Below are positions 1-5,775 of a DNA stretch of 9,006 nt, piece after piece. This stretch comes from Thermoleophilaceae bacterium (GTDB lineage Bacteria > Actinomycetota > Thermoleophilia > Solirubrobacterales > Thermoleophilaceae), in the NCBI GenBank assembly GCA_013812065.1, contig JACCUC010000008.1, forward strand, positions 1 to 9,006. Direction: 5' to 3'. Position 1 is the stretch's first letter. Every line of letters begins with the position of its first letter. The notes beneath the pieces are model-generated. The model was not told where the DNA came from. It worked only from the letters and a program-made list of their open reading frames with translations, and ran no database searches. The position numbers and the translations under genes are program-made.

Positions 1-415
1 GCGCCCGGCGGCGCTGGCGCGGGTGAGCGCCCGCGCGTGCTCGGCCTCGGACCGCGGTCCGCGCGCTTCTCACTGCGCTGGCCCGGCCGCGACCGCGGCA
101 GGTTCCCGAGGACCCCGCCGGCATTCCCTCCGTCGCCGTCGTCAGTCACGGCCACAGCGCCCTCGAGGCGTTATCGACGCTCGAGCGTCCATCGACGTCA
201 AGTCTACGGGCGCTGGCGGCGGCCAGAGATCGATCCGACGGCCGGCTCCTTTTCCGCCGGGTGCCGCGGTCGCGGCTACCCTGAGTGGATCAGCGTATGA
301 GCCCCTCGTTAACGCGCCCTTCACAAACTGAAGTATCTATCCTGACCAGATTGGTGATTCGCTGGGCAGATGCGTGCCCTCTAGCCGCGTCCGCCCCGGG
401 AGAACGGAAATCGGC
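1..415. other. Leader region upstream of the sigma factor gene, no supported gene
   Basis: All reading frames here give arginine-, proline- and serine-rich translations without a recognisable domain, and none has a convincing ribosome binding site. One plus frame closes with a TGA at 24-26, which could be the tail of a gene entering from the left, but too little is visible to say. Roughly 305-360 is clearly less GC-rich than its surroundings and contains TTCACA (320-325) and TATCCT (338-343). These resemble -35 and -10 boxes but are only 12 bases apart, so they do not form a normal promoter together. The rpoD promoter is nevertheless most likely in this AT-richer stretch. Confidence 0.5.
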
Positions 416-1525
416 ATGTCAGTAGGCGATCTGCAAGAGCTCGAGGAGGTCAAGCTCCTCGTCACCAAGGGGACCCAGAACGGGGTCTTGACCTACGCCG
501 AGGTCGCGACGGCGCTGTCCGAGGTCGACCTCGACGAGGGCGACGTCGAGGAGCTGCACGTCTTCCTCGAGAAGTCGGAGATCGAGCTCGTCGAAGAGGT
601 CGATCCGGCGGTGAGCGCCGTTCAGGTCGAGCGGGCGGTCGAGGTCAAGGGGCGCCGACGCGCCAAGCAGCAGAAGACGCAGATCGATCTCAAGCCCGAC
701 ATGACGACGGACTCGCTGCAGCTCTTCCTCAAGGACATCGGGAAGGTGCGGCTGCTGACCGCCCAGGAGGAGGTCGACCTCGCCAAGCGCATCGAGCGCG
801 GCGACCTCGACGGCAAGCAGAAGATGGTCGAGTCGAACCTGCGGCTCGTCGTCTCGATCGCGAAGAACTACCGCAACCAGGGGCTTCCCTTCCTCGACCT
901 GATCCAGGAGGGCACGCTCGGCCTTGTCCGCGCCGCCGAGAAGTTCGACTACCGCAAGGGGTTCAAGTTCTCGACGTACGCGACGTGGTGGATCCGCCAG
1001 GCGATCGCCCGCGCGCTCGCCGACAAGGCCCGCACGATCCGCATCCCCGTCCACGTCGTCGAGAAGCTCAACAAGATCGGCCGTGCCGAGCGCAAGCTCG
1101 TCACCGAGCTCGGCCGCGAGCCGACGCCCGAGGAGATCGCCGACGTCACCGGCATCGACCCCGACGAGGTCGACTCGATCAAGCGCTCGGCCCAGGCGCC
1201 CGTCTCGCTCGAGAAGCCGGTCGGCGACGAGGAGGAGTCCGAGTTCGGCCAGTTCATCGCCGACGAGCGGGCGGAGTCGCCCTACGAGCGCGCCGCCGAG
1301 GTGCTGACCAAGGAGCACCTGCGCGAGGCGCTCGAGAACCTCTCCTACCGCGAGCGACGCGTGCTCGAGCTGCGCTACGGGCTCGGCGGCGAGCATCCGC
1401 GCACGCTCGACGAGGTCGGGCGGACCTTCAACGTCACGCGCGAGCGGATACGTCAGATCGAGAACCAGAGCCTGAAGAAGCTGCAGTCGCTGGCCGAGGC
1501 CCAGAAGCTGCGCGAGGTGGCCTGA
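416..1525 (+). CDS. rpoD: Primary RNA polymerase sigma factor RpoD/SigA
   Basis: Housekeeping sigma-70 factor that gives core RNA polymerase its specificity for -10/-35 promoters. From the ATG at 416 the protein has 369 residues. An acidic region 1.1 (about 5-62) is followed by a basic linker (78-90) and region 1.2 (about 98-130, DSLQLFLKDIGKVRLLT). Region 2 (about 135-211) includes the core-binding and -10-melting helix FSTYATWWIRQAIARAL (185-201). Region 3 is about 213-270, and region 4 (about 295-362) carries the -35-binding helix-turn-helix LDEVGRTFNVTRERIRQIE. A GTG at 374 could add 14 residues, but I prefer 416: GGGAGA lies 12 bases upstream, and the residues after it already match a normal region 1.1. 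The long non-conserved insert between regions 1.2 and 2 of proteobacterial RpoD is absent, as in actinobacterial SigA/HrdB. No clear terminator follows. Confidence 0.97.
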   Translation: MSVGDLQELEEVKLLVTKGTQNGVLTYAEVATALSEVDLDEGDVEELHVFLEKSEIELVEEVDPAVSAVQVERAVEVKGRRRAKQQKTQIDLKPDMTTDSLQLFLKDIGKVRLLTAQEEVDLAKRIERGDLDGKQKMVESNLRLVVSIAKNYRNQGLPFLDLIQEGTLGLVRAAEKFDYRKGFKFSTYATWWIRQAIARALADKARTIRIPVHVVEKLNKIGRAERKLVTELGREPTPEEIADVTGIDPDEVDSIKRSAQAPVSLEKPVGDEEESEFGQFIADERAESPYERAAEVLTKEHLREALENLSYRERRVLELRYGLGGEHPRTLDEVGRTFNVTRERIRQIENQSLKKLQSLAEAQKLREVA

Positions 1526-1612
1526 GGCGTCACGGCGGCGGCTCTGTCGACGCCAGCTCGACGCGGCCGACGGCGTCCAGGCGGTCGCGACAACGTGCGC
1601 GCGGGTCTCGGC

Positions 1613-1915
1613 ATGGAGCTGTACGCAGCACGCACTGCGCGTGGTGTGAGCCGCGACGAGCTTGCCGTGCGGGCTGGGCTGCCGGTGGCCGCGGTGGCGG
1701 ACATCGAAAACGGGCGCGCCGCCGACCGCGTGGCGGGCCCGTTGTTCTCCGCTCTCGCGCTGGCCGGTTTCGCACACTCCGGTCGTCGCCCGGCCCATCT
1801 CGACGATCCTGCGCTTATCGCGAGCCAGCGCGCGATGACCATGAGCGAGCGGCTCGAGGCCGGCTTCGAGCTGTGTGAGTTCGCCTCGCGCTTCGTCGGC
1901 TCGGCACGGCGGTGA
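1613..1915 (+). CDS. Small Xre-type helix-turn-helix protein, putative antitoxin/regulator
   Basis: A 100-residue protein from ATG 1613; a GTG at 1595 would add six residues, and neither start has a clear Shine-Dalgarno. Residues about 3-50 form a Cro/C1 (Xre) helix-turn-helix: an ARTARGVSRDELAVRAGLP core, then AVADIENGRA, the usual ending of the recognition helix and the turn after it. The C-terminal tail (about 66-97, containing MSERLEAGFELCEFASRF) is predicted helical and resembles the short dimerisation tails of antitoxin-like regulators. The stop codon overlaps the next start as GTGA (1912-1915), so the two genes are almost certainly translated together. By analogy with HTH plus nucleotidyltransferase pairs, I infer that it binds its own promoter and neutralises or regulates the downstream protein. 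The DNA-binding fold is well supported; the antitoxin role is inference. Confidence 0.75.
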   Translation: MELYAARTARGVSRDELAVRAGLPVAAVADIENGRAADRVAGPLFSALALAGFAHSGRRPAHLDDPALIASQRAMTMSERLEAGFELCEFASRFVGSARR

Positions 1916-2403
1916 CGCCGCCGTTTCGACCGGCGGACATCATCGCCGCGCTCGAGGCCCATGGAGTCGACTACGTGCTCGTCGGCGGTCTCGCGTTGAT
2001 CGCTCACGGCGCGGTGCGCGCGACGCTGGATGCGGACGTGGTGCCGGCGCCGAACCACGCCAACCTGACCCGGCTCCTTGCAGCCATGAACGAGCTCGAC
2101 GCCGTGCCGTACGGCGACCCCGGTACACCGGTCGATATCGACCTCATCGGTCGCGACGCGAACATGCGCTTTCTCTCGCGCGCCGGTCAGATCGACCTGC
2201 TGCTGTCGAACGACTACCGCGAGCGTTTCGCGAGCTTGCGCGAGCGCGCGGTCCGCGCACACGCGGGAGCAATCGCCGCGTGGGTCGTCGGCCGCGACGA
2301 TCTGATCGCGCTCAAGCTTGCGACCGGTCGCGATCGCGATCTGCTCGACGTCGGTGATCTGCTGGCACTCGATGATGACGGCGAGCCGTCCGGCGAGCGC
2401 TGA
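1912..2403 (+). CDS. Nucleotidyltransferase-fold protein (AbiEii/MNT-like), putative toxin partner
   Basis: A 163-residue protein starting at GTG 1912, whose first four bases contain the stop of the upstream HTH gene. Residues 21-42 read YVLVGGLALIAHGAVRATLDAD. The GG pair (25-26) followed by D40-x-D42 is the minimal nucleotidyltransferase active-site pattern, and D95 in GQIDLLL is a candidate third metal ligand. The C-terminal part has DDLIALKLATGRDRDLLDV (129-147), the element commonly seen at the end of AbiEii/DUF6036-type proteins. Members of this superfamily paired with a DNA-binding partner include AMP- or CMP-transferring toxins and antitoxins that act on tRNA or on a partner protein, so either role is possible. 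The fold is well supported by motifs; substrate and toxicity are not visible from sequence. It is probably expressed only with its upstream partner. Confidence 0.78.
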   Translation: MTPPFRPADIIAALEAHGVDYVLVGGLALIAHGAVRATLDADVVPAPNHANLTRLLAAMNELDAVPYGDPGTPVDIDLIGRDANMRFLSRAGQIDLLLSNDYRERFASLRERAVRAHAGAIAAWVVGRDDLIALKLATGRDRDLLDVGDLLALDDDGEPSGER

Positions 2404-2428
2404 AGCGCGCGGCGCTCACCGGCTCGCC
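2380..2428 (+). terminator. Nested GC-rich hairpin across the nucleotidyltransferase stop codon
   Basis: GGCGAGCC (2380-2387) is the exact reverse complement of GGCTCGCC (2421-2428). Inside it, CCGGCGAGCGC (2390-2400) pairs with GCGCTCACCGG (2412-2422) apart from one mismatch, leaving an 11-base loop that starts with the TGA stop. The two stems share two bases, so they are alternatives or slightly offset. There is no U-tract, as is common for terminators in very GC-rich actinobacteria. Since a minus-strand gene ends at 2495, the hairpin may serve both converging transcripts. Confidence 0.5.
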
Positions 2429-2494
2429 GGGTTGGCAACGAGCCCCGTTGGAAGCTGACGGATGTCGACCGGTTGGGAGCGGGTAGCTCCAGCG

Positions 2495-3105
2495 TCAGTC
2501 GTGGTCGATCACGAGCAGCTTGAACTGCGTGGACTTGGCGGTCGTAGCGGACTCCGTAAGGTTGCAGGTCTTGATGAATGCGAGGCCGTCGTTGCCCGAG
2601 GTGTTCTCGACGCTGTAGATGAGGTCAGCACCCGCGATGCCGACGTCAGGCGTCAGGATGAGGTGATCCCCCCTCACCGGGCCGAGGCCAGAGATGGTCG
2701 CGTAACCGCATCGGTGGGCGGCCACCGATGGGATCGCCGCCGTGAAGTCGAAGGTCCGCTCGCCGACGTCCTCGTCGTCGAGCGTGCCGTCTGCGACCTC
2801 GTCGCTCGCCACGCCGCCGGTGGCCATCTCCGCCGCCCTGACCTGACCGTCTGCGACCTCGGTACTGCCCACCCCGTTCGTGGCGATGTCGGCCGCCCTG
2901 ACCCGACCGTCTGCGACCTCAGCACCGGCGACGCCGCCGGTGGCCACGTCGGCGGCCTTGACCTGCCCGTTCTTGATGTCCCCCGAGTCGACGGTGTTGG
3001 TGCCCTGGAGCGCCTGGGCGCCCGTCGCCGTGAGCGATGCGACCAGCGCCAGGCTCGAGAGCGCGATCGCAAGGTCACCTTGTCGGGGCGTCGGAAGAAC
3101 TTCAT
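2495..3105 (-). CDS. Exported decapeptide-repeat protein with an apparent frameshift in the signal peptide
   Basis: Secreted or surface-attached protein of unknown function, of a style frequent in Thermoleophilia. From the ATG at 3105 the frame gives MKFFRRPDKVT, a good basic n-region, but the hydrophobic core AIALSSLALVASLTATGAQA continues in another frame. Adding one base near 3072-3076 (ACCTT to ACCCTT) joins them into a 203-residue protein with a signal-peptidase site after GAQA. Without the repair, the only open start is a GTG at 3127 that puts an acidic, atypical leader before the hydrophobic segment. After the signal come seven exact-length decapeptide repeats (pattern [D/E][I/V/M]-x-x-G-x-V), then a C-terminal domain of about 85 residues with two cysteines that could form a disulfide. 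The ligand or role is unknown. The frameshift may be a real inactivation or an assembly indel. Confidence 0.7.
2771..2980 (-). repeat. Tandem 30-bp/60-bp repeats encoding decapeptide units
   Basis: Seven consecutive 10-residue units in the exported protein begin with D-I, D-V, E-V, D-I, E-V, E-M and E-V. Alternating units are more alike, which gives a 60-bp higher-order period. The 14-mer CCGTCTGCGACCTC occurs at 2787, 2847 and 2907 on the plus strand, exactly 60 bases apart. The constant length without indels suggests a regular structural repeat (a beta-solenoid-like stack is plausible), with slippage or duplication as the growth mechanism. Confidence 0.8.
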
Positions 3106-3222
3106 GCCGAGTATCTGGCTCTCGCACGGCTCCTCGGTGGTCGGGTTGTCACCCTCGACGGAAGGCTGCGTCGCGGCGCAGACCGCACGGGCCTCGTCGT
3201 CGCCCCGACCGAGCTCTGACCC
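3103..3222 (+). pseudogene. C-terminal remnant of a PIN-domain (VapC-like) toxin
   Basis: The plus frame ending at a TGA at 3220-3222 contains AEYLALARLLGGRVVTLD followed by GRLRRGADRTGLVVAPTEL. This closely follows the last helix and strand of VapC-type PIN ribonucleases, whose typical form is D-A-x-Y-x-A-L-A, then V-T-x-D-x-R-L and a final hydrophobic strand. The first two-thirds of a PIN domain, with most of the catalytic acidic residues, are missing: to the left the similarity stops at about 3103-3106, where the opposite-strand repeat-protein gene begins. An intact VapB/VapC operon is not present. I read it as debris of a lost toxin-antitoxin module. The identification rests on motif memory over about 38 residues. 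Confidence 0.6.
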
Positions 3223-3286
3223 GGGTCGTCCCGCTCAGACGCGCTGCTGCCTCAAGCCGAGCGCCCGAGCCGCCGATAGCCCTCCC

Positions 3287-4395
3287 ATGTTCGATCTCGA
3301 AGCCGCCCTCAACCGCCTGGTCGGCTCAGACGGGTCCGACCTCCACCTCAAAGTCCCCTCGCCGCCGATGATTCGCGTCAACGGGCGGCTCGAGCCCATT
3401 CCGGACGCGGAGCCTCTCACGCCCGAGGTCACCCGGGGGATCGTCGACAGCCTGATCAAGAACGAGGCCCTGCGCAGCGAGTTCGACGCCGAGAACGAGG
3501 TCGATCTCGCCTTTGCGCTCCCGGGGCTCGCGCGCTTTCGCGTCAACGCATTCCACCAGCGGGGCTCGGTGTCGATCGTCATGCGCGCCATTCCCCATGA
3601 GATCAAGACCGTGGAGGAGCTCCAGCTTCCGCCGGTGATCGGCGAGCTCGCCGACGAGGAGCGTGGGATCATCCTCGTCACCGGGACGACGGGCTCGGGC
3701 AAGTCGACGACGCTCGCGGCGATGATCGACCGCATCAACGCCTCCCAGCCCAAGCACATCGTCACCGTCGAGGACCCGATCGAGTTCCTCCATCGCGACA
3801 AGCGGTCGATCCTCAACCAGCGCGAGGTCGGCGAGGACACCGGCTCGTTCAAGCGGGCGCTGCGACGGGTGCTGCGTCAGGACCCCGACGTGATCCTCGT
3901 GGGGGAGATGCGCGACGAGGAGACCGTCGCCACGGCACTCTCGGCGGCCGAGACCGGCCACCTCGTGCTATCGACCCTCCACACCCTCGACGCGCCCGAG
4001 ACCATCAACCGGATCATCGACTTCTTCCCGCCCCACATGCACGCTCAGGCCCGGGCCATGCTCGCCGGCACGCTCAAGGGCGTCGTCTCGCAGCGCCTGG
4101 TGCGCACCGCCGACGGCCGCGGCCGCGCCGCGACCTGCGAGATCCTGCGCACCACCGGCCGCGTCAAGGACATGATCATGAACCCGGCCGAGACCGGGCG
4201 GGTGGTGATGTCATCTCCGAGGGCGGCTACTACGGGATGCAGACCTTCGACCAAGCCCTGCTCGGCCACGTCCAGGCCGGTCGGGTCGACATGGAGGAGG
4301 CGCTCAAGTCGGCCACGAGTCCGCACGACTTCAAGCTGCTGGTGGCCTCCGGCGGTCAGCGGTCGACGTCGGTCGACCAGCTCATGACGGCCTGA
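3287..4395 (+). CDS. pilT: PilT-type pilus retraction ATPase, frameshifted near the 3' end
   Basis: Hexameric cytoplasmic ATPase of the type II/IV secretion superfamily that powers type IV pilus retraction. The start MFDLEAALNRLVGSDGSDLH matches the usual PilT N-terminus, though no Shine-Dalgarno precedes ATG 3287. An N-terminal PAS-like domain (about 1-100) is followed by Walker A GTTGSGKST (133-141), the Asp box TVEDPIEF (160-167), Walker B DPDVILVGEMRD (199-210) and the His box TGHLVLSTLHT (223-233). The frame leaves the family after AETGR (residue 305, about 4201). The expected ending (DVISEGGYYGMQTFDQALLG ... SVDQLMTA) continues in another frame to a TGA at 4393-4395. One missing base in the run at 4196-4207 explains this, and the repaired length would be 369 residues. 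If uncorrected, the reading frame runs to 4387 with a nonsense arginine/serine-rich tail. Other pilus genes are not in the window. Confidence 0.9.
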
Positions 4396-4401
4396 CCGGG
4401 T

Positions 4402-4417
4402 CCGGCCCGACGGCCGG
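4402..4417 (+). terminator. Short GC hairpin after pilT
   Basis: CCGGCC (4402-4407) and GGCCGG (4412-4417) form a perfect 6-bp stem with a CGAC loop, starting seven bases after the repaired pilT stop. There is no U-tract, so it is at best a weak or Rho-assisted terminator. Confidence 0.3.
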
Positions 4418-4444
4418 CGCCTCTCCGGCTGGACGCACGTTCTC

Positions 4445-4473
4445 TTGACTCCGAGCGCCCGACGCGAGAGAGT
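4445..4473 (+). promoter_or_regulatory. Candidate promoter for the AIM24-family gene
   Basis: TTGACT (4445-4450) matches the -35 consensus at five of six positions. At a 17-base spacing, GAGAGT (4468-4473) is a weak -10 that keeps the A and final T. It lies about 37 bases before the ATG at 4510. The -35 is good and the -10 poor, so this is tentative. Confidence 0.3.
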
Positions 4474-4509
4474 GCCGACCGACCGGTCAATCGCCCACAG
4501 GAGGAATAC

Positions 4510-5226
4510 ATGCAGAGCTCGCTCGGCGAGTTCCAGGAGACCACGAGCGCCGAGGCGTTCACGCTTCAGAACTCGAAACTGCTCAAGGTGCGGCTCGAGT
4601 CCGTCACCATCCAGGCCAAGCTCGGATCGATGGTCGCCTACCAGGGCGACGTGCGCTTCGAGCACGCCGGCTCCGGTGGCCTCGGTCGCTTCGTCAAGAA
4701 GGCGGTGACCGGCGAGGGCACCCAGCTCATGAAGATGGAGGGCACCGGCGAGGTGTTCCTCGCCGACCACGCCCAAGACGTCCACCTGATCAAGCTCGAG
4801 AACGATCGCGTGACCTGCAACGGGGCCAACGTGCTCGCTTTCGACGCCGGCATCGACTGGGACATCGAGAGAGTCCAGGGAGGCATGGCAGGCGCGATGG
4901 CAGGCGGCCTCTACAACATGTCGCTCGGCGGCACGGGCTGGGTCGCGGTCATCTCGGACGGGCCCCCGGTTCTCCTCAACACGGGCGCCGCGCCGACCTT
5001 CTGCGACCCGCAGGCGGCGATCACCTGGTCGAGTGGAGTGCAGACCCAGGTCAAGACCGACGTCAATCTCAAGTCGTTCATCGGGCGCGGCTCGGGCGAG
5101 ACGATCCAGATGGGCTTCGTGGGCGAGGGCTGGGTCCTCGTGCAGCCGAGCGAAGGTCAGATCGCGGGCGCGGTGCCGGCCGGAGGCGGCACGGGCGGCG
5201 GCCTGCTCAAGAACCTGGGCGGCTGA
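4510..5226 (+). CDS. AIM24-family (DUF124/TIGR00266-like) protein
   Basis: A 238-residue protein of the AIM24 family, named after the yeast mitochondrial protein Aim24. The bacterial members are beta-rich proteins without a known enzymatic activity. The sequence shows the family pattern: an N-terminal segment ending in VRLESVTIQAKLGSMVAYQGD, a central GTGEVFLADHAQDVHLIKLEN, and a C-terminal FIGRGSGETIQMGFVGEGWVLVQPSE. A glycine-rich tail (about 224-238, GGGTGGGLLKNLGG) ends it, a common feature of bacterial members. There is no signal peptide or membrane segment. The start is well set: AGGAGG at 4499-4504 lies five bases before the ATG. It follows pilT on the same strand with a 114-base gap, and a strong hairpin closes the unit. 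A link to pili is not shown by sequence. Confidence 0.9.
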   Translation: MQSSLGEFQETTSAEAFTLQNSKLLKVRLESVTIQAKLGSMVAYQGDVRFEHAGSGGLGRFVKKAVTGEGTQLMKMEGTGEVFLADHAQDVHLIKLENDRVTCNGANVLAFDAGIDWDIERVQGGMAGAMAGGLYNMSLGGTGWVAVISDGPPVLLNTGAAPTFCDPQAAITWSSGVQTQVKTDVNLKSFIGRGSGETIQMGFVGEGWVLVQPSEGQIAGAVPAGGGTGGGLLKNLGG

Positions 5227-5232
5227 GGTTCG

Positions 5233-5270
5233 GGGAGGGCCGCCGCGCAGGAGGGCGCGGCGCCCTTCCC
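5233..5270 (+). terminator. Strong GC-rich hairpin after the AIM24-family gene
   Basis: CGCCGCGC (5241-5248) pairs perfectly with GCGCGGCG (5255-5262) around a six-base loop. After one C-C mismatch, 5233-5239 pairs with 5264-5270 through seven more pairs, one of them G-U. The total is 15 pairs, beginning seven bases after the stop codon. No U-tract follows. It is the clearest terminator-like structure in the window and separates the AIM24 gene from the HxlR-type gene. Confidence 0.65.
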
Positions 5271-5273
5271 AAC

Positions 5274-5303
5274 GCTTCAGTCAATGAAGCTTCGCGCTAG
5301 GAT
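5274..5303 (+). promoter_or_regulatory. Candidate operator and -10 element of the HxlR-family gene
   Basis: GCTTCA (5274-5279) and TGAAGC (5285-5290) form a perfect 6-5-6 inverted repeat; the right arm also overlaps a second palindrome, GAAGCTTC (5287-5294). TAGGAT (5298-5303) fits the TAnnnT form of a -10 box, and a start point seven bases later falls on the ATG at 5310. The inverted repeat covers the expected -35 position, which suits autorepression by the dimeric regulator encoded immediately downstream. The arrangement is seen; the function is inferred. Confidence 0.45.
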
Positions 5304-5306
5304 GGG

Positions 5307-5654
5307 ATGATGGCCGTGCCCGGCGACGTGACCTGCCCCGTCTGCGCCACCGCAGAGCTCGTCTGCGGTAAATGGACGATCCTAATCCTGCGCGACCTCG
5401 CCGAGGGCTCGAGCCGGTTCTCGGAGCTCGAGCGCTCGCTTGCCGGGATCAGCCCGCGTACGCTGTCGTTGCGCCTGCGCGCGCTCGAGGAGGAGGGTGT
5501 GGTCACCCGCGAGACCTTCGCCGAGGTCCCGCCTCGCGTCGAGTACGCGCTGACCGAGAAGGGCCGCGCGCTCGTGCCCCTGATCGAGGACATGCGCCGC
5601 TACGGACGCGAGTGGCTCGCCGCCGAGACGGCGGACTGCGTCGCCGCGGCCTAG
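5307..5654 (+). CDS. HxlR-family winged-helix transcriptional regulator
   Basis: A 115-residue DNA-binding dimeric regulator of the HxlR group. The N-terminal CPVCATAELVCGKWTILILRDL corresponds to the family's hallmark C-P-x-(8-9)-G-x-K-W-x-x-x-I-L segment. The helix-turn-helix follows (about 36-64, RFSELERSLAGISPRTLSLR), then the wing (about 65-86, ending YALTEKG) and a dimerisation helix. Two ATGs are adjacent in frame (5307 and 5310), with no convincing Shine-Dalgarno. With the TAGGAT box just upstream, a leaderless mRNA is likely. Cys10, Cys13 and Cys20 lie close together near the DNA-binding core; family members such as YodB and HypR sense electrophiles or oxidants through N-terminal cysteine. 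No obvious target gene such as a reductase sits beside it, so the regulon is unknown. Confidence 0.92.
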   Translation: MMAVPGDVTCPVCATAELVCGKWTILILRDLAEGSSRFSELERSLAGISPRTLSLRLRALEEEGVVTRETFAEVPPRVEYALTEKGRALVPLIEDMRRYGREWLAAETADCVAAA

Positions 5655-5732
5655 CGAACGCTTTCGCCGGCAGTGACCGCACGACCCGAGCGCCTGATCG
5701 GACCAAGCCCGGTGAGCGGCCCGCCCGGGCGG

Positions 5733-5763
5733 CGCCGGGGCAGGAGACGCCGTCGCCCCGGCG
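5733..5763 (+). terminator. Perfect GC inverted repeat between the HxlR gene and the 486-aa gene
   Basis: CGCCGGGGC (5733-5741) and GCCCCGGCG (5755-5763) form a nine-base-pair perfect stem with a 13-base loop containing AGGAG. It lies 79 bases after the HxlR stop and ends 12 bases before the next ATG. It could end the HxlR transcript, or act in the 5' leader of the next gene by shaping access to the start. There is no U-tract. Confidence 0.4.
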
Positions 5764-5775
5764 AATCCGCGTCGG

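Noticed and set aside
320..343. TTCACA plus TATCCT as an rpoD promoter
   Set aside because: Each box looks good alone, but the 12-base spacing is too short for a sigma-70 promoter.
419..1798. A 459-codon open frame on the minus strand across rpoD
   Set aside because: It is antisense to a textbook sigma factor; its leucine/aspartate/valine-rich translation arises from GC-biased codons and shows no domain.
2787..2920. CRISPR-like array suggested by a 14-mer repeated every 60 bases
   Set aside because: The units are in frame in a protein-coding repeat and the intervals between them are also similar to each other, so these are not spacers.
2462..3286. In-frame extension of pilT upstream of ATG 3287, open back to 2462
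   Set aside because: The extension is antisense to the decapeptide-repeat gene, and the ATG at 3287 begins exactly like other PilT proteins.
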